A stretch of 64,000 nt of DNA from a bacterium. GTDB lineage: Bacteria > Hinthialibacterota > Hinthialibacteria > OLB16. The position numbers were made by a program, and so were the translations under genes. The stretch spans positions 80,191-144,190 of the forward strand of contig JAJVIK010000016.1 of NCBI GenBank assembly GCA_022072055.1. The letters are read 5' to 3'. The notes beneath the pieces are model-generated. The model ran no database searches, was not told the origin of the DNA, and was given only the letters and a program-made list of their open reading frames with translations. Position 1 is the stretch's first letter; every line of letters begins with the position of its first letter. This document shows, in pieces, positions 10,606 through 18,610 of the stretch.

Positions 10606-10634
10606 TTGACCGGGACGCGGGAACATGGGATAAT
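10606..10634 (+). promoter_or_regulatory. Sigma-70-type promoter of prepilin gene 1
   Basis: -35 TTGACC (10606-10611), 17-nt spacer, -10 GATAAT (10629-10634). The expected transcript starts near 10641, leaving a leader of about 45 nt with AGGAGA ahead of the ATG at 10686. Confidence 0.7.
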
Positions 10635-10685
10635 AGTGGTAATCTTGTTCCTGTATTTCATCGTCCAATCCCAGGAGAACCCGTC

Positions 10686-11465
10686 ATGTCCCTATCCATC
10701 CCCTCTCCCACCGGCCGCCGAGTGGCCGGGAGAAGCGCATCCCACGGTTTCACCCTCATCGAGTTGTTGATAGTGATTGCCATTATTCTGATTCTGATCG
10801 CGATTGCGTTGCCGAACTTTCTGGAGGCGCAGGAGCGCGCGCGCGTGGCTCGCGGCAAGGCGCATCTGCGAGGGATGGAAACCGCTGTTTTCTCCTTCAT
10901 GACGCAGTACGGTTTTCTCTATTCGGATTACAACGATCCATTCCTTGTGAAGCTTAAGACCCGCAATCGTGGAAGTGGCAATCCGAACCTCCCGTGCACC
11001 GTGGATGCTCCGAATCCTCCCTCCAATGGGGGGCTCAGCTTCGAGACGGGTGAATTCCAAAAGAACTTCTATGCACCATCCGTCCATTGCCCCCTGACCA
11101 CACCCGTGAAGTTTATCGACTCGGCATCCACCGTGGACCCGTGGTCGGATGGGACCGTACCCGTGGGATTTGATTCACGCTATATCCAGTTCGGGGGTGG
11201 CGGGGACAACCCCAAGGGCATCGTCTATTCAGCCTATTTCGTTTCCGGACCGGACCGGCGCGCTGGGGATTGGGTTCGCGGAAATGGAGTGGTGGACTGG
11301 GGTGGGGATGGTTGTATGGATGGGCTTCCGTATAGCCCCACTAATGGCACCACCAGCCGGGGAGAGCTCTGGGTGGTGATGGGAGATTGGGCCCAGCTGG
11401 TTACGACCCTGGAGCTTCCGTGCGGCTCGGCGAAACGAGAATATGGGATACAGAAAACCTATTAA
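10686..11465 (+). CDS. Type IV prepilin-like / pseudopilin protein 1
   Basis: A 259-residue prepilin. After a basic leader of 20 residues comes GFTLIELLIVIAIILILIAI, a textbook class III leader, with cleavage expected after Gly and a Glu at position +5. The mature part continues NFLEAQERARVAR (the amphipathic pilin helix) and then a long C-terminal domain with Cys and Trp (VDWGGDGCMDG, SRGELWVVMGDWA). The start is ATG 10686 rather than the longer frame because AGGAGA precedes it and the leader length fits. Its neighbour at 11626 is a close paralogue. It could be a pseudopilin of type II secretion or a surface pilin; no assembly ATPase is in the window. Confidence 0.88.
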   Translation: MSLSIPSPTGRRVAGRSASHGFTLIELLIVIAIILILIAIALPNFLEAQERARVARGKAHLRGMETAVFSFMTQYGFLYSDYNDPFLVKLKTRNRGSGNPNLPCTVDAPNPPSNGGLSFETGEFQKNFYAPSVHCPLTTPVKFIDSASTVDPWSDGTVPVGFDSRYIQFGGGGDNPKGIVYSAYFVSGPDRRAGDWVRGNGVVDWGGDGCMDGLPYSPTNGTTSRGELWVVMGDWAQLVTTLELPCGSAKREYGIQKTY

Positions 11466-11494
11466 CAGCCTGAGCTTTCCTTCAGCCTCAGAAT

Positions 11495-11526
11495 CCCCAG
11501 GATCGGTTCAGGTCCTGGGGGTTTTC
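11495..11526 (+). terminator. Rho-independent terminator between the prepilin genes
   Basis: An 8-bp stem CCCCAGGA (11495-11502) and TCCTGGGG (11513-11520), followed by GTTTTC. It lies 30 nt after the stop of prepilin 1, so the two prepilins are separate transcripts. Confidence 0.85.
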
Positions 11527-11548
11527 TTCTTCCACCCCCATTTTTTGG

Positions 11549-11577
11549 TTGACCCCCGAGAGGGGCGGTGAAACAAT
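11549..11577 (+). promoter_or_regulatory. Sigma-70-type promoter of prepilin gene 2
   Basis: -35 TTGACC (11549-11554), 17-nt spacer, -10 AACAAT (11572-11577). The -35 box and spacing are the same as at prepilin 1, but the -10 box is poorer, so this copy may be weaker. Confidence 0.5.
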
Positions 11578-11625
11578 CCGATCCTCACTCATCCCTTTTA
11601 CCATTCCGCTGTGGGAGGCTCCACC

Positions 11626-12402
11626 ATGAACCGAACAGACTGGCTCGCTCCAAAGACCGGCTCGCCGGGATTCCGGCGGAAACACGCCTTCACCCTGATC
11701 GAGCTGCTGATCGTGATCGCCATCATCCTGATCCTGATTGCGATTGCCCTGCCGAACTTTTTGGAGGCGCAGGAGCGCGCGCGCGTGGCCCGGGCCAATG
11801 GGCACCTGCGGACCATGGAAACCGCGGTCTTCGCATTCCAGACCCAGTATGGGTTCCTCTACTCGGATTACTTCGATCCGTTCCTGGTCATGTTGAAGAC
11901 CCGGAACAGAGGGACAAACAATCCGAATTTCCCCTGTCCGACCGCCGCGCCCAATCCGCCCAGCAAGGGTGGTCTTGATTTCCCAGGATCAGGCGAGTTC
12001 CAGAAGAATTTCTATGCCCCCTCCGTGCACTGCCCGCTCACCACTCCGATCAAGTTTGTCGATGCCGCGTCCACGGTGGACCCTTGGTCGGATGGAACCG
12101 TGCCCGTGGGGATGGATTCGCGGTACCTCGGACTGAGTGGAGATGACCCCAAGAAGCTCATCTACTCGGCGTACTTCGTCTCGGGTCCTGACAGGGTTCC
12201 CGGAGACTGGCAGCGCGGGACAGGCAGCGTCGATTGGGGTGGGGATGGCTGTATGGATGGGACTCCCTACAGCCCCACGAACGGCACCAAGAGTCGTGGT
12301 GAGCTTTGGATGGTGATGGGAGACTGGGCTCATGTGGTAGACGTGACTGAACTACCTTGCGGATCCGCGAAGCGGGAATATGGACGTCAAAGAACCTATT
12401 GA
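11626..12402 (+). CDS. Type IV prepilin-like / pseudopilin protein 2
   Basis: A 258-residue paralogue of the gene at 10686. The leader is basic (RKHAFTLIELLIVIAI), but the residue before Phe-Thr-Leu is Ala rather than the usual Gly; prepilin peptidase tolerates Ala at this position. The pilin helix (LPNFLEAQERARVARAN) and the C-terminal block (CMDGTPYSPTNGTKSRGELW) are nearly the same as in paralogue 1. GGGAGG lies about 8 nt ahead of ATG 11626, which fixes the start over the longer GTG frame. Its stop overlaps the stop of the convergent gene at 12396 by 7 nt. Confidence 0.88.
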   Translation: MNRTDWLAPKTGSPGFRRKHAFTLIELLIVIAIILILIAIALPNFLEAQERARVARANGHLRTMETAVFAFQTQYGFLYSDYFDPFLVMLKTRNRGTNNPNFPCPTAAPNPPSKGGLDFPGSGEFQKNFYAPSVHCPLTTPIKFVDAASTVDPWSDGTVPVGMDSRYLGLSGDDPKKLIYSAYFVSGPDRVPGDWQRGTGSVDWGGDGCMDGTPYSPTNGTKSRGELWMVMGDWAHVVDVTELPCGSAKREYGRQRTY

Positions 12403-14459
12403 CCGTCAGTCTTTCCGGCGGACTGGAGGACTCCTCCCTTGACGAGGGGGAACCCCTCCAGGTCGAGGGCGTTCACATTCACCGCCCCTTTGTTCCAGGC
12501 GAGGGTCCCGGGCCCCATGCGCTCGATTCGTACCGAGCCGCCGGGGAGGGATAGGGAAAGCGGGGCGGGGTCGCCATAGTAAGCGGCAACCCAAAGTCCA
12601 GCGGCGGGGTCGCCATACAGCAACGCTGGAGCCTTCCCGCACTCAAGGGTCGCGCCCGCCAGCTCGATCCGCCCCTGTGAATTCTGGCGCGCCATCGGGC
12701 TTTCCAGCATTGGCCAGCCCAGATCGCCGTTCTCGTTCCAGCGCCGGAGCAACCGCCACTCCATGAGGTCCACCTCAAGGCCGAGGGTCTTGCCTTCGCG
12801 GGCATATTCCAGAACCCACGGGCGGCGCGCGTCATCACGGTAGCTGGTGAAGGGCGGCGCGACCTCATCGCGCACAGTTCCCCCGGCGACTTCCCGCGCA
12901 AAGGAACGGGCATCCGGGTGCGCGCTTTGATCGGCGACCTCCACATAAAAAGCGCATTGCGGCTGGCCGCGATAGAAACGGCTGCCTCGGTCCAACTCCC
13001 CAAAGGTCTTTTCCTCCCCCAGGTAGTTGTACATGTCCAGATACAGTCGCCCGTCCTTCTCGGCGATCCGGATCGGGGAGTCATATCCGAGTTCGGTGAT
13101 CGACAGCGGGAGCAGCGCGATCCGCGCGGGGGGAGTCTCAATCACCATGACCTTGCCGCGCTCGACCCGATGGGGGAGCTGGGTCACCTCTTCATCGCTC
13201 ACCCAGATTCGCGAGACCCTCTTCCGGTCGAGCCAGACCAGGGAGGCGCGCGCGCTGGCGAAGCGGTGACGGCTCGCGGGGGCGAGGCTGTCGGGGGTTT
13301 CCGCCTCGCGCGGGGCATACACCCCAATCGCGCGGTTCCCCTGTTGGACCCCGAGGAACTTTCCATCATCGAAGAAGGACCCATCGATGCCGAAGGCGCT
13401 CTTTGGGGGAACCTCCTTTTCAATCGAATCGTTCATCGAATAGCGCGCGAAGATCATCGCGGTTCCGGTAGGGTCCCCGCCATACACCTGGATCACCAGT
13501 GGGTTGGTCTGACGGCTCACCTCGCGGCTGGCCAGCCCCATCGAGAAGGAGGGGGTCAGGTAGGTCGAGGCCCCGATCCGCCAATCGGAATGCGCGGTCT
13601 CCTCCAAGAAGAACGGGAGCTTCTCCGGGCGCGGCACGGTTCCGATCCAATCGGGTACGATTCCCTCCTCGATCCAGGTCTGGAGGAGTTCGGAGTAAGC
13701 GCGGCTGCTGGGCTGAAGAGTGGGGTAATAGGCGCGACTGTAGGGTCCCGCGAGACGCCCGGATTGCGGATGGAGGTGAAGCGCCACGCTGAGCCCGAGG
13801 CGCGTGGCCGCAAGCTCGGCCAGCAAGCGGGTGGCGGGGTCCTTCACATAACGTCTCAGAAGGTGCAACGCCTTGAGGGTCACCTGGGTGTAGGTCGGGC
13901 TGTTGAACTCGAACACATTCCCATTCTCGGCGATCAAACGAAAGAACTCGCGGAACCGTTTGTAACCGCGCTCGGCTATAACCCTGTCCTCCAGGAGCTC
14001 CCCTCCCAGGCACGAGTTGGCGCAGTCCATCGCGGCGATGTTGGTGTAGGTGAGAGCCACATCCATGTCGCGGATCTCCTCCAGTCCGAGACGGATGCTT
14101 TCTTTGGCGCGGTTCCGGAGGTCCTCCGGTAAGGTCTCGCCATGATCGTGGAGGAGAGGGATGAGGTGGGTGAGAACGAACTCGACCGAATTGACATCCT
14201 GAATCGCCTTTTGGTTGCTTTCCCAAAGGAAGTTTCCGCGATGCGCGGCCCCGATTCGGGTCTCCTGGCAATCCAGGACCGCGTTCAGGAGTTCCACGGA
14301 CCGGTTCTTCTCGGACTGTCCGCCTTGATCCAGGAGACGTCGCGCCTGCTCGGCGGCGTGACGGACCGAGAAGTTCTCCGAAAGACTGAGGTCCGCGGCA
14401 AAGGTCCCCGGGACTGAAAGCAGCATCAACTCAAGCAGGATCCAACCTGAAACCCTCAC
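12396..14459 (-). CDS. Secreted protein with alpha/alpha-toroid-like N-terminal domain (heparinase-like, unassigned)
   Basis: A 687-residue exported protein. GTG 14459 with GGAG 8-9 nt ahead gives a signal peptide (VSGWILLELMLLSVPGTFAA). The open frame runs much further upstream, but that part is only the shadow of the membrane-protein gene at 14480. Residues about 25-260 are helical with landmarks seen in alpha/alpha-toroid polysaccharide lyases and hydrolases (YTNIAAMDCAN, NSPTYTQVTLKALHLL, AGPYSRAYYP). The remainder is beta-rich, like the C-terminal sandwich of heparinase II/III-type enzymes. No catalytic residue can be assigned with confidence. It follows the membrane gene by 20 nt, so the two are likely an operon. 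Confidence 0.7.
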   Translation of the reverse strand: MRVSGWILLELMLLSVPGTFAADLSLSENFSVRHAAEQARRLLDQGGQSEKNRSVELLNAVLDCQETRIGAAHRGNFLWESNQKAIQDVNSVEFVLTHLIPLLHDHGETLPEDLRNRAKESIRLGLEEIRDMDVALTYTNIAAMDCANSCLGGELLEDRVIAERGYKRFREFFRLIAENGNVFEFNSPTYTQVTLKALHLLRRYVKDPATRLLAELAATRLGLSVALHLHPQSGRLAGPYSRAYYPTLQPSSRAYSELLQTWIEEGIVPDWIGTVPRPEKLPFFLEETAHSDWRIGASTYLTPSFSMGLASREVSRQTNPLVIQVYGGDPTGTAMIFARYSMNDSIEKEVPPKSAFGIDGSFFDDGKFLGVQQGNRAIGVYAPREAETPDSLAPASRHRFASARASLVWLDRKRVSRIWVSDEEVTQLPHRVERGKVMVIETPPARIALLPLSITELGYDSPIRIAEKDGRLYLDMYNYLGEEKTFGELDRGSRFYRGQPQCAFYVEVADQSAHPDARSFAREVAGGTVRDEVAPPFTSYRDDARRPWVLEYAREGKTLGLEVDLMEWRLLRRWNENGDLGWPMLESPMARQNSQGRIELAGATLECGKAPALLYGDPAAGLWVAAYYGDPAPLSLSLPGGSVRIERMGPGTLAWNKGAVNVNALDLEGFPLVKGGVLQSAGKTDGQ

Positions 14460-14479
14460 GGATCGTCTCCTCGAATGAA

Positions 14480-15823
14480 TCAAGCCGAATCCCCGCCCGC
14501 ATGGTAGGGGTCGGCGGCTTTCCGGAAGTGGTAGTGGGTGATGATCGCCCCGGTGATGATGAAGAGGACCAGATAGTAGATGTTGAAAACCAGCTCGTTC
14601 CGGTTTGAGAGCGGTCCGGTGACCAGTTGGGCGAGAATGTTCTGGACAATCAGGACCAGCCAGACGAGGAAGAAGGAATGGGGGAGCGGATCGCCCGCGT
14701 GGCCGCTCGGATGCGGAGTTTTCCAAACCCGGATGGCCAAGGCCGCGATGGCAAGAAGCATCAGCGGGCCGATCACAAACCAGAACTGCCGCTCCCAGTA
14801 GTCCTCGTTCCCCAGATAGATGTTGGCCCAGCCCTTGAGGCCGTTCTGGATCGAGAGGCCGAGACCATACACCAGCCCCAGATAGGCCCCGAAACGCTCC
14901 AAGTTCGGACGGGTGTTCACGAAGGCGGGCGCCTGATTCGCCGCTTCCTCCGGGGACATCCTTCGGTTGACCAGGTAGAAGGCCACGCCATAGGCGATGC
15001 CGATGCTGATACCGCCGGAGGACTCCCAGCAGCGCCACCAGTTGAAGTTGACACCCGGCCAAACTCCTGGAGCCCATTTCCAGTTCTGACAGGCGGCCCA
15101 ACCGATGCCGTTGAGTCCCCCCACGGTCACAATCAGGAGAACATTCTTCCAGTCGCGCCGAGCGAGCTCGAAGCCCAGGAAGCCGAGATACAGTCCGAGG
15201 TGAGTGATCGCGTTGCGGTTGTCGTTGATCAGCCGCCTCAAGTTGGGGTTGGTTTCCAAATCCTGGTAGCGGTCCGCGATGCTGGAATGCAGCGGAAGGA
15301 AGAGGTCGGGGAGCTGGTTGAACAGAAAGCGCGCGAGGATCACCCCGCAGACACCGGCGGCGATTCGCGCGACCCAGTGCCAAGCTCGGAAAGGCTGCTT
15401 GGGGCCGCACCAAGCTAAGAGGCAGGCCCCCAGCCCGGCCCAAGGGACCCCGGCGATGAACAGCCAGAGAAACCCATAGGCGGGGGAGATCGGCAGGAAT
15501 TCCCCCTTGCTGTAGTTGGTCTGGAGACGACCCTCGAAGAAGCTCGACCACTGCATCCAACCGCGGTTCCCGGAGAACCCAATCCCGACAGTGAGCGCGA
15601 AGATGATCCACGCCGAGGCGTAGCGACGGGTCTGAACCGGGCTTGAGTCTCGAGCGATGAACCACCAGGCCGCGCCCCACAGGACTCCGGCGAAGATGCA
15701 ACCGGAAGACCCGCCATAGCCGGAAGACCCGCGCACCGCCCAGCTCATCCCTCCCAGCGCGGCGAACAGGAGGGTGGGGAGAAGCAGGTCGTGTATCAAG
15801 TCGGACTTACGGTTTTCGGTCAT
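14480..15823 (-). CDS. Polytopic membrane protein of unknown function
   Basis: A 447-residue inner-membrane protein with about 10-12 hydrophobic segments, for example LLLPTLLFAALGGMSWAV, YGFLWLFIAGVPWAGLGACL and VFNIYYLVLFIITGAIITHY. Gly- and Trp-rich loops recur (WAVRGSSGYGGSSG, GNRGWMQW, WWRCWESSGGISIGIAYGV). No transporter signature was recognised. GGAGG lies about 7 nt ahead of ATG 15823. It probably forms an operon with the secreted toroid-fold protein 20 nt downstream, which suggests a shared role at the cell surface, perhaps uptake or modification of a glycan product. The function is not inferred further. Confidence 0.8.
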   Translation of the reverse strand: MTENRKSDLIHDLLLPTLLFAALGGMSWAVRGSSGYGGSSGCIFAGVLWGAAWWFIARDSSPVQTRRYASAWIIFALTVGIGFSGNRGWMQWSSFFEGRLQTNYSKGEFLPISPAYGFLWLFIAGVPWAGLGACLLAWCGPKQPFRAWHWVARIAAGVCGVILARFLFNQLPDLFLPLHSSIADRYQDLETNPNLRRLINDNRNAITHLGLYLGFLGFELARRDWKNVLLIVTVGGLNGIGWAACQNWKWAPGVWPGVNFNWWRCWESSGGISIGIAYGVAFYLVNRRMSPEEAANQAPAFVNTRPNLERFGAYLGLVYGLGLSIQNGLKGWANIYLGNEDYWERQFWFVIGPLMLLAIAALAIRVWKTPHPSGHAGDPLPHSFFLVWLVLIVQNILAQLVTGPLSNRNELVFNIYYLVLFIITGAIITHYHFRKAADPYHAGGDSA

Positions 15824-16079
15824 GGCGGGCCTCCGTTCAGGACAATGGGGCGGGGATGTCTATCCCCGCGCGCCGCTGGAGCTCGGGAAGATGTCGGACA
15901 CCGGGATGGTTCCAGGCATGGGGGGATGTGTCAACCGAAACACGGCAACCCGGGGATTAGGCGGGAGACCCCTTCATCGGAGCGTGCGCCGGCGGCGAAC
16001 GCATGAAATGAATTGCATCGGATTGGAGGGATTGGCTGTGTCTCTAAGCCCTTGTTCATGGCGCCATTCGCAGTCCCGC

Positions 16080-18536
16080 CTACCCCGGAATCCTGACCAG
16101 CGCGTAATCTCTCAAGATGGGGAGCGTGATGGTCAATGTCTCGCCTTGAAGGTTCACGTTTTGAATCTCGATGTCCGGACCGCCGGGAGAGGCGGTCCTC
16201 ACAAGCGGAGGTTGATCGTGCGCTGGAAGCGAAACGGTGACAACAAGGTTCTCCTGGGGTCTCAGACAGCGGCCCCGCTTCCGCCCCTGCATGGGAACAC
16301 GATAGTTGATCAAGTGCAGAACAAGGTCTCCCCGATCCGGGTGGCGATAGAGGGCAACCCTTATGTCTTCCCCTTGTTCCGGATCGAGGATGGAGGCAGG
16401 ACCCTGAAATGCCTTGTGAATCTCTTCGATGACCGGATTCCGGGACTGGTGGCGCTTGAGTCCGAAGCGACGATCGAGTTCCAGGTAGAATGCGGCCTCC
16501 CCGACCTTATCGGACGGAAATGCGTTCCGCAGGTCGCCGCCTTGGGCGGCCTGGAGAGCCTTTTCGAACGGAATGCCCGGATCCGGAAGGGCCTCCGAGA
16601 GGGATCCCAGGATGAGCACGCCTCCATTTGCCCGATCCGCCTTGTCCTTCTGGGTGGAATTGAAAGGCTCAGGCAGCTCGTGACGGGGCCTTGCGGCCAG
16701 GTCGAAATCGGCAAACGGCATGATCAGGATGAGCCGTCCGCCCTCCTCAACATAATCTCGCAGGACCTGGAGCTGTGAGTCCGATAAATACCTGACTCCA
16801 GGCGCGACCAGGACCTTGTACCGCGACAGTCGGCTCCGATCGAGGTTTTCCTCGATCACAAGGTCAAAGGGGATCTGCCGGCGTCCCAACATCTCGTGGA
16901 TTTCGTAAGCGCCCTCCAGGTGCGCCTGATTGTTGAAATGGACCTGCTCCCAAAGGAACAGCAAACCGACCTGTGCGGCCGATTCGTAGCCCTGGTACCA
17001 CTCCTCGTGCTCATCGAAGAACCTCTGATAGCGCCTTTGGATGTCATGGTGTGGGCCGTGAACATGGGATTTATGGAGAACGCAGACTCCCCCAAAGGCG
17101 GCGGCTTCGGCGTGCTGAAGCGCGGTGGAGTCCGGCCCTCCTTTGTCGTAGGCCAGCATGGCCACGCTGAATCCATTTTGGAAACCCAGCTTGAAAGGGA
17201 TGGAGTAGTGGGAAAGCACTCCGGGCGCGGCTTGTCCGAGATCGGAGCCTTCCTCAAAGAAGATCGTGTCGATCATTCCTCCCGCCCTGAATCGAGCCAC
17301 ATCCTTGCCGCTCTCGGCGCGCCCCATGGCGCCGATGATTCTTTGCATCAGGCCCCAGTTGGGGACCACGAAGAAGTCCGGGTTGATGTCACGTCCCGCG
17401 CTTTGAACCTTGGCGAGCCATTCGCCCACTGAGTCCGCCCAAAACCGTTTGGTTTCAGCCCAGCGGAGCTTCCCTTCGGGAGTGGCCAAGGCCGGGTTCG
17501 CCATTCGCAGACCCTCCCAAGTAATGCTTGGATCTCCCTCAAAGACCTTCTCCCGGATGAATTCCTCCGCCAACCCGACAAGCATTCCCCAACCCGCGGC
17601 ATTGACCGCGGTGGCATCCAGCGGCCCGAAGGTGTCGAAATACAGCGGACGATCCACGGTGGGGTATTTGGCTTCCAGCCAGGCAGTCCACTCCTTGAAG
17701 GTGAAGGCCCACTCAATGATGTCGCCTTCGTGATAGAGGCGGACATCCGAGGTGGAGTCAAATCCCAGCAAGTCCCTTTGAGCTTCCGTCGAATAGCGTT
17801 TCCCGAGCCACTCTCGGAAAGCATCTTGAGCGGAGGGGCTATAGCTGTGCTGGATGCAGTTGTCAATGAACAGCCCGTCGAAGCCATCGGACGCGGCGAT
17901 CCGAGCTTCCGCTTCGGAATAGCGAATCCAATCCGGATCGGAGAGGCAGGGAGCGTAGCGGCGGATCGAGTCGGTTTGCTTACGCATCAGGAGGACATTG
18001 TATTCGTAGTTGAAACACAGCCTTCCGCAGGGGTCACGTTGCATCCACAGGATGGGATCACGCTCCGGCTTCGGCCCCAAGCCCAGGGGTTCAAACACTT
18101 CCCAGTTGTCGTACAGATGCCAGAAGCCGGTTCTCCTTTCCGGGTCCCCAAAGATGGTCTGGTTGCAGTAGTAGGGGATAATCCAACGCACACCGGCTTC
18201 ATGGAGGTTCCGGTTGAACAAGCGCACCTGTTCGCGCCAGTCGGCCAAGCCGCGAGCGTCCTCGCTGTGCGGGCCATCCGAGGTCCCGGTCGGTTGACTT
18301 CCACCGGTTTGGATGTAGGCCATGAAGGTTGGCCCGAGGGTCCGCATGGAGGCCCCGCCGTGGAAGAGCTTGGGCGCCTCCCCTTTCCATTCCCGCGCGA
18401 GTGTCGCGCCGCGCACATATCCCTCGGTGTAGTCTATTGTGTAAGTGTAAGGGACCTTGAGACTTGGCTGAGCGGTCGCGGAGGGAGAAGCAGCCAGGAG
18501 CACGAGTTGAAGGAGCAGGGTCATCGCGGGTTTCAT
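16080..18536 (-). CDS. Secreted glycoside-hydrolase-like protein (TIM barrel plus GATase-like domain)
   Basis: An 818-residue exported protein with a signal peptide ending near AQP (residues 22-24). Residues about 60-470 read as a TIM barrel of the GH42/GHL6-like type: NLHEAGVRWIIPYYCNQ, DGFDGLFIDNCIQHSYSP and ADSVGEWLAKVQ. Residues about 530-640 resemble the beta-galactosidase trimerisation / GATase-like domain (YKVLVAPGVRYLSDSQ, then LRDYVEEGGRLILIM). A beta-sandwich C-terminus ends YALVRIPG. GGAGGACC lies about 9 nt ahead of ATG 18536. The catalytic pair is not obvious, so it may be a glycosidase, a putative hydrolase of the 'hypothetical GHL' class, or a binding relative. Confidence 0.75.
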   Translation of the reverse strand: MKPAMTLLLQLVLLAASPSATAQPSLKVPYTYTIDYTEGYVRGATLAREWKGEAPKLFHGGASMRTLGPTFMAYIQTGGSQPTGTSDGPHSEDARGLADWREQVRLFNRNLHEAGVRWIIPYYCNQTIFGDPERRTGFWHLYDNWEVFEPLGLGPKPERDPILWMQRDPCGRLCFNYEYNVLLMRKQTDSIRRYAPCLSDPDWIRYSEAEARIAASDGFDGLFIDNCIQHSYSPSAQDAFREWLGKRYSTEAQRDLLGFDSTSDVRLYHEGDIIEWAFTFKEWTAWLEAKYPTVDRPLYFDTFGPLDATAVNAAGWGMLVGLAEEFIREKVFEGDPSITWEGLRMANPALATPEGKLRWAETKRFWADSVGEWLAKVQSAGRDINPDFFVVPNWGLMQRIIGAMGRAESGKDVARFRAGGMIDTIFFEEGSDLGQAAPGVLSHYSIPFKLGFQNGFSVAMLAYDKGGPDSTALQHAEAAAFGGVCVLHKSHVHGPHHDIQRRYQRFFDEHEEWYQGYESAAQVGLLFLWEQVHFNNQAHLEGAYEIHEMLGRRQIPFDLVIEENLDRSRLSRYKVLVAPGVRYLSDSQLQVLRDYVEEGGRLILIMPFADFDLAARPRHELPEPFNSTQKDKADRANGGVLILGSLSEALPDPGIPFEKALQAAQGGDLRNAFPSDKVGEAAFYLELDRRFGLKRHQSRNPVIEEIHKAFQGPASILDPEQGEDIRVALYRHPDRGDLVLHLINYRVPMQGRKRGRCLRPQENLVVTVSLPAHDQPPLVRTASPGGPDIEIQNVNLQGETLTITLPILRDYALVRIPG

Positions 18537-18610
18537 GTCTCAGGTCCTCCAGGGGCGCCTGGATCGAGCGCGAACACTGTCGGGACGAGCTCCGATCTCG
18601 GGTTCCTCGG

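Noticed and set aside
12396-15701. One 1101-residue minus-strand reading frame covering two genes
   Set aside because: Its first 410 or so residues are the out-of-frame shadow of the membrane protein at 14480-15823. The real gene starts at GTG 14459 with a ribosome site and signal peptide.
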